NCBI GenBank assembly: GCA_019422485.1
Contig: JAHZDG010000006.1
Location: forward strand, 22,765-49,021
Length of the DNA stretch: 26,257 nt
Direction: 5' to 3'
DNA from: Alistipes sp.
GTDB taxonomy: Bacteria > Bacteroidota > Bacteroidia > Bacteroidales > Rikenellaceae
Part shown: positions 16,169-22,908 of the stretch, piece by piece
Layout: each line of letters opens with the position of its first letter
Numbering within the stretch: position 1 is the first letter of the stretch
The notes under the pieces: generated by a model
What the model was told of the DNA's origin: nothing
What the model saw: the letters and a program-made list of their open reading frames with translations, nothing else
Databases searched by the model: none
Position numbers and translations under genes: made by a program

Positions 16169-16648
16169 TCAGGCTCGTTTGCGGATGTCGATGTAATATC
16201 CGGTCGAGCGTTCAACCATCACCTTGCCGGTACCCTTGCATTGAGGGCAACGGACCTTGTGTAAATAGACCTCGGTGGAGTATCGCTGCCGAACCAAATA
16301 CAGGTCGTGTTGGGCGACGGCCCGAGCGATTTGTTCCCGCAGAGCCTTGTCTTTGCTCATGAAGTAGAGCCCCTGTTCGATGCAAACACATTGCGACAGA
16401 TCGGTGATCCCCATTTCCCGTAATTCCTGCAATCGGTGAACGCCGAAGTTTCCTTCAATGCGGGTGCGACACAGAAAGCCTTTGCCTTGACATCCGAGGT
16501 CATAGTTCACAACGTCCGAGTATCGGCACGGTTCAGCCACGGGAGCCATTTCCGGTTCGATAAAGTCGGTTTCTCCGCAATGCGGGCACACCCGGGCATT
16601 GATCGACATCTTTCCGCCGCACGTGGGGCATATCACCAGACAACCCAT
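16169..16648 (-). CDS. Uncharacterised zinc-ribbon protein with a DnaJ-type CxxCxGxG motif
   Basis: I do not recognise this 159-residue protein. It begins with a zinc ribbon, CPTC (7-10) and CPHC (21-24). Near the C-terminus is CPQCKGTGK (134-142), a single DnaJ-type CxxCxGxG unit. A degenerate second unit may exist at 50-57 (D-L-G-C-Q-G-K-G, with Asp in place of the first Cys). Other cysteines are at 3, 41, 60, 87 and 89. The middle (75-130) is mixed polar and helical, with no signal peptide or membrane segment. Its gene starts 19 bases after the lysS stop and lies 61 bases upstream of tpiA, so it is likely cotranscribed with both. A metal-binding protein acting on protein or RNA is possible, but no function can be assigned. 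Confidence 0.75.
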   Translation of the reverse strand: MGCLVICPTCGGKMSINARVCPHCGETDFIEPEMAPVAEPCRYSDVVNYDLGCQGKGFLCRTRIEGNFGVHRLQELREMGITDLSQCVCIEQGLYFMSKDKALREQIARAVAQHDLYLVRQRYSTEVYLHKVRCPQCKGTGKVMVERSTGYYIDIRKRA

Positions 16649-16667
16649 TCCGAGGTGGTTCTTGAGG

Positions 16668-18395
16668 TTATTGTTCGATCCAGCTTTTTACCTCATCAAG
16701 GGTGGGGTTCTTGAGCCCCATTTTGTTTTTCTTGTTGAATCCGCACAAATCGTTGAACAATTTGCCGGGTGAGAGTTTGCGCAGGGCATCCACCGTCAGG
16801 AAGCCCATGCGTTGCAGCACGGGAACCCATTCGGCCGGAATGCCGGCAGCTACGTATTTCTCTTCGCTGTCTTTGACGGCGGCTTTTTCGGGGCGCATCT
16901 GCGGGAAGAGCAGCACGTCCTGAATCGACATTTCGCCGGTCATGAACATGGTCAGACGGTCAATGCCGATCCCCATCCCCGAACAGGTCGGCATCCCGTA
17001 TTCCAGTGAACGGACGAAGTCCATATCGATGAACATCGCTTCGTCGTCGCCTTTTTCGCTCAGGCGCAACTGTTCCTGGAAACGTTCCAGCTGGTCGATC
17101 GGGTCGTTCAGTTCCGAGTAGGCGTTGCAGAGCTCCTTGCCGTTGACGAACAGTTCGAAACGTTCGGTCAGTTCGGGGTTGTTGCGGTGACGCTTGCACA
17201 ACGGCGACATTTCGATCGGGTAGTCCGTTACGAAAGTGGGTTGGATCAGGTCTTCTTCGCAGTATTGACCGAAGATGGCGTCGATCAGCTTCCCTTTCCC
17301 CATCGTTTCGTCGATTTCGACGTTCAGGCGGGTGCAGGCTTCACGCAGTTCGTCTTCGGTTTTGCCCGTGATGTCGAATCCGGTCTTTTCGCGGATAGCG
17401 TCGGTCATCGATACGCGGCGGAACGGACGGGCAAAACTGATGGTGCGATCCCCGATCTGTACTTCGGTTTTGCCGTGCAGGGCCAGGGCCACTCGTTCGA
17501 GCATCTGTTCGGTGAAATCCATCATCCACAGATAGTCCTTGTAGGCGATGTAGATCTCCATGACGGTAAATTCGGGGTTGTGGGTACGGTCCATTCCTTC
17601 GTTGCGGAAGTCCTTGGCGAATTCGTACACCCCGTCGAAACCGCCCACGATCAGACGTTTCAGATAGAGCTCATTGGCAATACGCAGATAGAGGTCGATA
17701 TCCAGCGAGTTGTGGTGAGTGATGAAGGGGCGTGCCGCTGCACCACCCGGAATGGGTTGCAGAATCGGGGTTTCCACTTCCACATAACCTCGTTCGTTGA
17801 AGAACGACCGCATGGTATTGATGATTTTGCTGCGTTTCAGGAAAGTATCTTTTACCTGAGGGTTGACGATCAGATCGACATAGCGCTGACGATAGCGCAG
17901 CTCGGGATCGCTGAATGCGTCGTAGACTTTACCGTCTTTTTCTTTGACGATGGGTAGCGGACGCAACGATTTGCTCAGCAGGGTGAATTCTTTGCAGTGG
18001 ATGGAGAGTTCGCCCATTTGGGTGATGAAAACGAACCCTTTGACGCCGATGATATCACCGATGTCGAGCAGTTTTTTGAACACCTTGTTGTAGAGCGTAT
18101 GTTCCGGGTCATCGGGGCAGATGTCGTCCCGTTTGATGTAGACCTGGATGCGACCGGTGTGGTCTTGCAATTCGAAAAAGGATACGCTGCCCATAATACG
18201 GCGGCTCATGATACGTCCAGCTACGCTCACCTCCTGGAAGTTGCCTTTTTCGGGCGAGTATTCGGCGGCGATTTGTGCGGCGGTAGCCGTTACGGGATAT
18301 TCGGCAGCGGGATACGGGTTGATACCCAGTTCGCGTAACTGGGCGAGTGAATTGCGGCGAATCTGTTCCTGTTCGCTGAGTTCAAGGATGCTCAT
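16668..18395 (-). CDS. lysS: Lysyl-tRNA synthetase, class II
   Basis: Charges tRNA-Lys with lysine. The 575-residue protein has an N-terminal OB-fold anticodon-binding domain (about 55-150). The class II catalytic core follows: motif 1 around ERGYVEVETPILQPIPGGA (201-219), motif 2 FRNEGMDRTHNPEFT (263-277) and motif 3 GMGIGIDRLTMF (473-484). After RPEKA (501-505) there is an extra C-terminal domain of about 70 residues (505-575) that E. coli LysS (505 residues) lacks. It contains VPVLQRMGFLTVDALRKLSPGK-like helices reminiscent of helix-hairpin-helix folds and is typical of Bacteroidota LysRS. A -7 core at 18425-18432 lies 30 bases upstream. Probably first gene of lysS-zinc ribbon-tpiA. Confidence 0.97.
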   Translation of the reverse strand: MSILELSEQEQIRRNSLAQLRELGINPYPAAEYPVTATAAQIAAEYSPEKGNFQEVSVAGRIMSRRIMGSVSFFELQDHTGRIQVYIKRDDICPDDPEHTLYNKVFKKLLDIGDIIGVKGFVFITQMGELSIHCKEFTLLSKSLRPLPIVKEKDGKVYDAFSDPELRYRQRYVDLIVNPQVKDTFLKRSKIINTMRSFFNERGYVEVETPILQPIPGGAAARPFITHHNSLDIDLYLRIANELYLKRLIVGGFDGVYEFAKDFRNEGMDRTHNPEFTVMEIYIAYKDYLWMMDFTEQMLERVALALHGKTEVQIGDRTISFARPFRRVSMTDAIREKTGFDITGKTEDELREACTRLNVEIDETMGKGKLIDAIFGQYCEEDLIQPTFVTDYPIEMSPLCKRHRNNPELTERFELFVNGKELCNAYSELNDPIDQLERFQEQLRLSEKGDDEAMFIDMDFVRSLEYGMPTCSGMGIGIDRLTMFMTGEMSIQDVLLFPQMRPEKAAVKDSEEKYVAAGIPAEWVPVLQRMGFLTVDALRKLSPGKLFNDLCGFNKKNKMGLKNPTLDEVKSWIEQ

Positions 18396-18424
18396 AATCT
18401 CAGGTTAAAAATTCATACAGAGTG

Positions 18425-18432
18425 CAAAGGTA
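18425..18432 (-). promoter_or_regulatory. Probable -7 element for lysS
   Basis: The minus strand reads TACCTTTG, a full match to TAnnTTTG, 29 bases upstream of the lysS ATG. No TTG is found at the expected -33 spacing, so only the -7 half is supported. Confidence 0.42.
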
Positions 18433-18585
18433 GGAATTTTCCCGGAAAATAAGGTGAGCTGCCAAATTCTGTTTCGGGAAAAACGCGGAGCCCGGTGCCG
18501 AAAAAGCAAAAAACTTTTTTGTGTGAGTGCTGGCGGATGGGTTCTGTACGGATTCGTTCTTTGGTGAGGAGGTAGGATAGGCATA

Positions 18586-18640
18586 AAAAACGCGAAAACA
18601 GGAAGGGTTGAGAAAATCGCCCTTCTGTTTTCGCTGTTTT
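18586..18640 (-). terminator. Terminator of the lipoprotein gene
   Basis: 18592-18607 and 18620-18634 pair as a 15-bp stem with one bulged base and a 12-base loop. On the minus strand the stem is followed by a run of six T residues (plus-strand AAAAAA at 18586-18591), so it ends transcripts from the lipoprotein gene, whose stop is about 28 bases upstream. Confidence 0.75.
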
Positions 18641-18661
18641 TATGAGTTATTCTAACGGATA

Positions 18662-19453
18662 CTATGGGTTGATCGTGAATTTAGGCGTCCGACTGGTTAA
18701 TACCAGGCCGTCCTCATTCATATACGTAAAGGTGAAGTGATGTTCTCCGGCTTGATCCGGTCCTTTTTCCAGTACGAAAGTGAAGGCAAACTGGATCAGT
18801 TTGCGTTGAATCTGATTGAATTCGGCCAAATTTTCACTCAACCAGAAGTCATTTTCGGACAGAAATCCTTCTATGTATAGAGGGGCTTGGGTTGTTTCGC
18901 CCAGATAGGTGGATCGGGATGAATAGCCGGTCGCTAAATAATCCTCTGCAGAGGTGAATCGGATCGTTATGATGTCGTCCAAATAGGTGCCGGCCGGATG
19001 TTCTGCATCGTAATCGGCATCTGAAACGACATGGATAGCCGTAGTCCGCCGATACAGGCAATTGGGAATCTGGTAGTCGGTGTAGCGATCGTAGGTAATG
19101 TCCTTATGAGCCGTAGCTAATGAATCGTATTTTGCAGCATTTTTTAACGCTTCAGTGTCATCCTTAGAAGTGCCTTTTTGAAGGGGATGGAACTGGATGG
19201 GCTCATAGTCGGATGCCCCCTGTAAAGCCAGGAAGATATTAATCCAGGGTTCGTCTGATGGCGCTTGGATGACCCAGGCCTTCATCTTGTCGCTGGAAGG
19301 CGGAGCATCGACATAGCTGCTGATTAAGGATTTGGTGAATGGGGGAAAATCTTGAGGTGGATTTTGGGGTTTATCATCCTTCTCGCAAGCCGTCAACATC
19401 ATAAGTATTCCCCCTAATACCATGTTTCTGGAAAAAATGGTGAACGGTTTCAT
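18662..19453 (-). CDS. Putative surface-exposed lipoprotein, unknown function
   Basis: A 263-residue protein with a type II signal peptide: basic start, hydrophobic core, and lipobox LTAC with the lipidated cysteine at position 23. The residues after it, C-E-K-D-D-K, fit the Bacteroidota lipoprotein export signal (Lys followed by two acidic residues), which suggests display on the outer face of the outer membrane. The mature part is mixed, with a proline-rich linker (about 30-45) followed by beta-rich segments such as the C-terminal HHFTFTYMNEDG. I do not recognise a domain; no SusD, TPR or enzyme motif is visible. The gene stands alone: terminator at 18586-18640 downstream, and 373 bases without genes upstream. 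It has lower GC content and more A/T-ending codons than its neighbours, judged by eye. Confidence 0.8.
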   Translation of the reverse strand: MKPFTIFSRNMVLGGILMMLTACEKDDKPQNPPQDFPPFTKSLISSYVDAPPSSDKMKAWVIQAPSDEPWINIFLALQGASDYEPIQFHPLQKGTSKDDTEALKNAAKYDSLATAHKDITYDRYTDYQIPNCLYRRTTAIHVVSDADYDAEHPAGTYLDDIITIRFTSAEDYLATGYSSRSTYLGETTQAPLYIEGFLSENDFWLSENLAEFNQIQRKLIQFAFTFVLEKGPDQAGEHHFTFTYMNEDGLVLTSRTPKFTINP

Positions 19454-19826
19454 AGGCGTGAGGTTTAAGGATGTGGAATAAGTGTGTTGTGTAGTTTAAA
19501 TATAATACATATTTTTATTAATACATTGATTTGATGGTAAAATTTTTATACTCAAAGGCGAAAATCTGTTCTCTATGGAGGTAATGGTGAAACCTATGAT
19601 AATAAAGCCGGGAGGTAAGCGGATAATACAACAAGACAGGACCAATCCTTTGGTCCTGTCTTGCCTATAAACTTTAGACGAGTGTAAATGAGAGAAATCT
19701 CTTTGATTGACAATCTTTCTGAAGATACCGGCAGTCAAGTTGTCCGGTGGGCGAACGCTCTGTTTATGAAGCGAAACGTTTGGTTTTAGCGAAAGTTTCT
19801 AATGGATTCGCTTTCGTCAGTGAAAA
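19454..19826. other. Gene-free region between the lipoprotein and cysteate synthase genes
   Basis: The first part (19490-19560) is strongly AT-rich and probably holds the lipoprotein promoter, though no clear TAnnTTTG was found. The middle contains a perfect 13-bp hairpin (19632-19663). ORFs here are short (80 codons on minus at 19496-19738; 33 codons on plus from 19688) and resemble nothing I know. No tRNA or insertion-sequence end is seen. Confidence 0.5.
19632..19663 (-). terminator. Perfect 13-bp hairpin, probable terminator for the cysteate synthase transcript
   Basis: 19632-19644 and 19651-19663 are exact inverted repeats with a 6-base loop. On the minus strand the stem is followed by TTGTATTAT, a moderate U-tract; the plus-strand flank is less U-rich. 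It lies about 165 bases past the cysteate synthase stop, which is far, so the role is uncertain. Confidence 0.5.
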
Positions 19827-21137
19827 CTATTTCAGACATTCTTCGCTAAAGAGAGCTACCGTGCGATTGTGCACCTCTTCGGGGTCGGGATCGAGGCCGA
19901 ACACGATCGAAGGCTGGAGGTAATGGAGATTTTTGCCCATTTTGAAACGTTTTTCCCCTCCGCCGGTGATGTTCAGCATGATGGTCTTTTCAGGATCGAT
20001 TTGTCCCGCTTCGACGCATTTGATCAACGTGGCCAGCGCTACGCCCGGTGCCGAATAGATGTCGACGCCTTCCGTCTGTTCAAAGAGGGCTTTGGCGGCG
20101 CGGGCTTCTTCGTTGGTGGCGGTCAGCACTTCTCCTCCGGTGTCGACCAATGCATCGTACAGACCTCCCTGAACCGGGTAGGGCGGTTTGCGGTTCGACA
20201 GCACTTTGGCGTCGATGCTTTCGGCATCGCGTCGTGCCTGGTCGTCGTCGTAGGGCAGCATGGCTCGAGAACCGGCTTTCCAGGCATCGTACATCGGTGT
20301 AAACGGTACGTTCTGGCAAACCATCAGCTTCATCTCGTTCGAGCCGAACCGACCGTCTTCGATCAGTCGTTGGTTGGCTTCCCAAGCGGCGATCGCCCCG
20401 GTACCCGAACCAACGGCCTGGAAATAATAATCCGGAATGCGTCCGATGTGGGTGACGGCCGACAGAACCGTCGTTGCCATCCCGTCCCGACGGGCGATGT
20501 TTTTGGCTCCGCCTTCTGCCAGGAAAATCGGGGCCTTGAGGGCCAGGTTGCTCAGGTGGATGGCGTCGAAATAGTCACCTCCTTTTTGCGGGCAGATCAG
20601 TTTGACGCAGGGGTTGAGCGGGTTGTCGAACCACAGGGCGTCGATATTCTCTTCCGGAACGCTCAACAGCAACGGAATGTTGTTGTCCGAGCAAACGCGG
20701 GCAAAAGCACGGGCCGTGTTCCCAGCCGAAGCAACGACCAGAATGCGGCGGGCATGATCGGCCCCCAAACGGGCGCATACCGAATAGGCTTCCGTTTCCT
20801 TGAAGGAGCAGGTGGGCATATTTGCGCCGATTTCGGGATAGTAGCCGTTGAAGGTGATATAGAGGTTTTTCAGGCCGAGGTGTTTGGCCAGTTTTTGGCT
20901 TTTGTAGGTGACCGGAGCCGAAGAGCCTTTCAGCATGCGGACGATCGGCAACCAGTCGGCAAAGCGGTACAGACCGTAACTTTCGTCTTTGAGTTGGATC
21001 TGTTTCTGGGCGTAATGGGCTCGAATCAGCGACGGGGTTTCCCCTTGGGGGTCATCCAGCAGCCAGCCGGTGTCTTCGAATTCCCGGCCAGTGGCCACGT
21101 TTTGTAAAGTATACCGCGTTGCGTTGAAAGATTCCAT
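19827..21137 (-). CDS. Probable cysteate synthase (threonine synthase-like PLP enzyme)
   Basis: Fold-type II PLP enzyme of the threonine synthase family. From the ATG at 21137 it has 436 residues. The PLP lysine is K113 in TCSFKETEA, the PLP-ring asparagine is N140 in SAGNTARAF, and the phosphate loop is GSGTGAIAAWEA. Segments such as TYKSQKLAKHLGLKNLYI, FNGYYPEIGA, EGGAKNIARRDGM and PDYYFQAVGSGTG follow the cysteate synthase pattern known from Methanosarcina (phosphoserine plus sulfite to L-cysteate), not ordinary ThrC. In Bacteroidales such as Alistipes, cysteate is the precursor of capnine and sulfonolipids, so that is the likely role. A start at 21230 is disfavoured because a promoter core (21165-21172) lies between. 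Threonine synthase is the alternative. Confidence 0.78.
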   Translation of the reverse strand: MESFNATRYTLQNVATGREFEDTGWLLDDPQGETPSLIRAHYAQKQIQLKDESYGLYRFADWLPIVRMLKGSSAPVTYKSQKLAKHLGLKNLYITFNGYYPEIGANMPTCSFKETEAYSVCARLGADHARRILVVASAGNTARAFARVCSDNNIPLLLSVPEENIDALWFDNPLNPCVKLICPQKGGDYFDAIHLSNLALKAPIFLAEGGAKNIARRDGMATTVLSAVTHIGRIPDYYFQAVGSGTGAIAAWEANQRLIEDGRFGSNEMKLMVCQNVPFTPMYDAWKAGSRAMLPYDDDQARRDAESIDAKVLSNRKPPYPVQGGLYDALVDTGGEVLTATNEEARAAKALFEQTEGVDIYSAPGVALATLIKCVEAGQIDPEKTIMLNITGGGEKRFKMGKNLHYLQPSIVFGLDPDPEEVHNRTVALFSEECLK

Positions 21138-21164
21138 TCCGTAAGTAGTTTTTAAAATTTGAGA

Positions 21165-21172
21165 CAAAAATA
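21165..21172 (-). promoter_or_regulatory. Probable -7 element for the cysteate synthase gene
   Basis: The minus strand reads TATTTTTG, matching TAnnTTTG, 27 bases upstream of the ATG at 21137. Transcription would start near 21158, which excludes the longer reading from 21230. No convincing -33 TTG is seen. Confidence 0.45.
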
Positions 21173-21407
21173 TAACTTTTGAATGGAGAGATCGAACTTT
21201 TTGGGAACAGAATAGCCCCGAACAGAGCAAAATACGTCTTTATACTTACTGTCTCCGGAGGAAAACCGAACCCTGCTTTTGACCGGGGAGAAAGAGTCTG
21301 GCGGACTGGAAACGGATCGGCCTTCCAACCCGGTGAAAGTCTGGCAGAAGCAGTGGAAAGTTCGGGCTATTTTGAGGGAATGAGGGGTGGAGAAAGGTAA
21401 AAACCGT

Positions 21408-21415
21408 TATCTTTG
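21408..21415 (+). promoter_or_regulatory. Probable -7 element for prmC, very close to the start codon
   Basis: TATCTTTG matches the TAnnTTTG consensus and ends 13 bases before the prmC ATG at 21429. If it is used, the 5' leader is only about 6-8 bases. No TTG is found at the usual -33 spacing. Confidence 0.4.
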
Positions 21416-21428
21416 AAAATAAAAAACG

Positions 21429-22277
21429 ATGACACGTCGTCAGTTGTGGGATGCGATTTTCGAGGAGGCGAACCGGAGATATGATGCCCGGGAAGCCCGT
21501 GCCATTACCTCCTTGTTGTGCGAGCGTCTGTTTGCCATGCGCTTTACGGATGTGGTGATCGAACCGGAGGCTCCCTGTCCAGAGGGGAGGGAAGCGTTGT
21601 TGGAACGGGTCCTCCGTCAATTGGCGCAAGACCGTCCGGTGCAATATATCATCGGGTACACCTTTTTTGCCGGTCTTCGGTTGTCGGTGCGGGAAGGGGT
21701 GCTGATTCCTCGGCCCGAAACCGAAGAGTTGGTTGAATGGATGTGTGAGCGTTTGCCGTCCGAAGGAGCATTGCGTATATGGGACCTTGGAACCGGCAGC
21801 GGTGCGATTGCTCTGGCTTTGGCGGCCCGACGGCCGCAGGCGGAAGTGACCGGTTTGGATGTGTCGTCGGAGGCCCTGACGATCGCGCAGGAAAATGCGC
21901 GGCTCAATCATTTGAATGTGCGTTTTGTGCAAGCGGATCTGTTACGGGAGGCACTGCCCGGTCCGCTGGACGTGATTGTCAGCAACCCTCCCTATGTTAC
22001 CCGCAGTGAAGCCGCACAGATGGCTGAAAATGTGTTGCGTTATGAGCCCCATCAGGCCCTTTTTGTGGAGGATGACGATCCGTTGCTGTTTTATCGGACG
22101 ATTGCCGAGAGGGGTGTCGAGAGCCTGCGTCCGGGAGGATGGCTTTATTTTGAAATCAACGAACGTTTCGGCGAGGAAACTCTGAACCTGTTACGTGAGC
22201 AAGGATATGTGGAGGCTGAGTTGAGGAACGATATGTTTGGAAAACCTCGTATGATTCGGGCGCGTCGTCCGGTCTGA
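21429..22277 (+). CDS. prmC: Peptide chain release factor N5-glutamine methyltransferase
   Basis: SAM-dependent enzyme that methylates the glutamine of the GGQ motif in release factors RF1 and RF2, raising termination efficiency. The 282-residue length is normal. A helical N-terminal domain (1-80) includes RPVQYIIG (69-76); VLIPRPETEELVEW (91-104) follows. The SAM-binding motif I is DLGTGSGAIALAL (119-131), and the catalytic SNPPYV motif lies at 185-190, which binds the glutamine side chain. The start is the only ATG compatible with the family N-terminus. It is followed by recX after about 25 bases, suggesting one transcript. RF3 (prfC), another termination factor, is convergent at 22909-24483. 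Confidence 0.95.
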   Translation: MTRRQLWDAIFEEANRRYDAREARAITSLLCERLFAMRFTDVVIEPEAPCPEGREALLERVLRQLAQDRPVQYIIGYTFFAGLRLSVREGVLIPRPETEELVEWMCERLPSEGALRIWDLGTGSGAIALALAARRPQAEVTGLDVSSEALTIAQENARLNHLNVRFVQADLLREALPGPLDVIVSNPPYVTRSEAAQMAENVLRYEPHQALFVEDDDPLLFYRTIAERGVESLRPGGWLYFEINERFGEETLNLLREQGYVEAELRNDMFGKPRMIRARRPV

Positions 22278-22302
22278 GCCGAGGCGTGAATTGCAGGAAA
22301 GG

Positions 22303-22818
22303 ATGGAAAGCGGAGAAAATAACGATCGTATCTGTCGTACGAAAACCCCGGAACAGGCGCTGCGTCTGTTGATGAACCGTTGCGCGAAAGCCGAGTTGTC
22401 GATCAGCGATGCCCGGCGCTCGTTATTTCGATGGGGGGTGGAGCCGGAGGCTCAACAGAAGGTGATCGATACCCTGTTGGCGCAGCGTTTTATTGACGAG
22501 TCACGTTTTGCCGCAGCCTATGTGCGGGAAAAAGCCCGTCTGAATCGCTGGGGCGTTCATAAGATCCGTACAGGTTTGCGGGCCAAGCGAATTCCGGAAG
22601 AGACGATTGCCGAAGCCTTGCAGCAGCTGGAAGAGCTGGATATGGCCGGCAATCTGGAAGCGATTCTGCGGCGAAAGTTGCGGACAACCCGGGCCAAAAA
22701 TTCTTATGAGTTGCGGGGCAAGTTGTTGCGATACGGAACCTCGCAGGGATTTGAGTATGAGGCGGTCAGTGATTGTGTGGACCGTCTGGTGGAGGAGCGG
22801 CCGGAAGAAGACGAGTAG
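22303..22818 (+). CDS. recX: RecX family regulatory protein
   Basis: Regulator that binds RecA filaments and limits recombinase activity. From the ATG at 22303 it has 171 residues, all helical, with three tandem three-helix repeats. The conserved block FIDESRFAAAYVREKARLNRWGVHKIRTGLRAK (about residues 62-94) holds the family hallmarks RFA..YVR.K...N.WG..KI...L. A TTG four codons upstream (22291) is possible, but the ATG is preferred. It follows prmC by about 25 bases and is probably cotranscribed. No recA is in the window. The protein ends with an acidic tail (EERPEEDE). Family confidence is high; the role is assumed from characterised RecX proteins. Confidence 0.9.
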   Translation: MESGENNDRICRTKTPEQALRLLMNRCAKAELSISDARRSLFRWGVEPEAQQKVIDTLLAQRFIDESRFAAAYVREKARLNRWGVHKIRTGLRAKRIPEETIAEALQQLEELDMAGNLEAILRRKLRTTRAKNSYELRGKLLRYGTSQGFEYEAVSDCVDRLVEERPEEDE

Positions 22819-22853
22819 TACCTTTGTTTGATAGAAAATAGCTATACAGAAAT

Positions 22854-22888
22854 CATGCAGGCCCGGATCTCAGATCCGGGCCTGCATG
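22854..22888. terminator. Strong hairpin between recX and prfC (convergent)
   Basis: Arms 22854-22869 and 22873-22888 form a perfect 16-bp GC-rich stem with a TCA loop. It lies 35 bases after recX and 20 bases past the prfC stop. The adjoining U-tracts are weak on both strands, so it may act bidirectionally, but with less certainty than the other two intergenic hairpins. Confidence 0.7.
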
Positions 22889-22908
22889 TATGATAAGTGG
22901 TTTGTTTT

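Noticed and set aside
19869..21107. Open frame of 412 codons opposite the cysteate synthase gene
   Set aside because: Antisense shadow of a GC-biased coding gene; composition is repetitive in Gly, Val, Phe and Arg, with no known motif.
21138..21230. Longer start of the cysteate synthase gene at 21230
   Set aside because: A -7 promoter core at 21165-21172 lies between the two starts, and the extra 31 residues have no match to the family.
21179..21400. Possible 73-codon gene on plus strand upstream of prmC
   Set aside because: It overlaps the cysteate synthase promoter region and has no recognised motif or promoter of its own; coding status cannot be supported.
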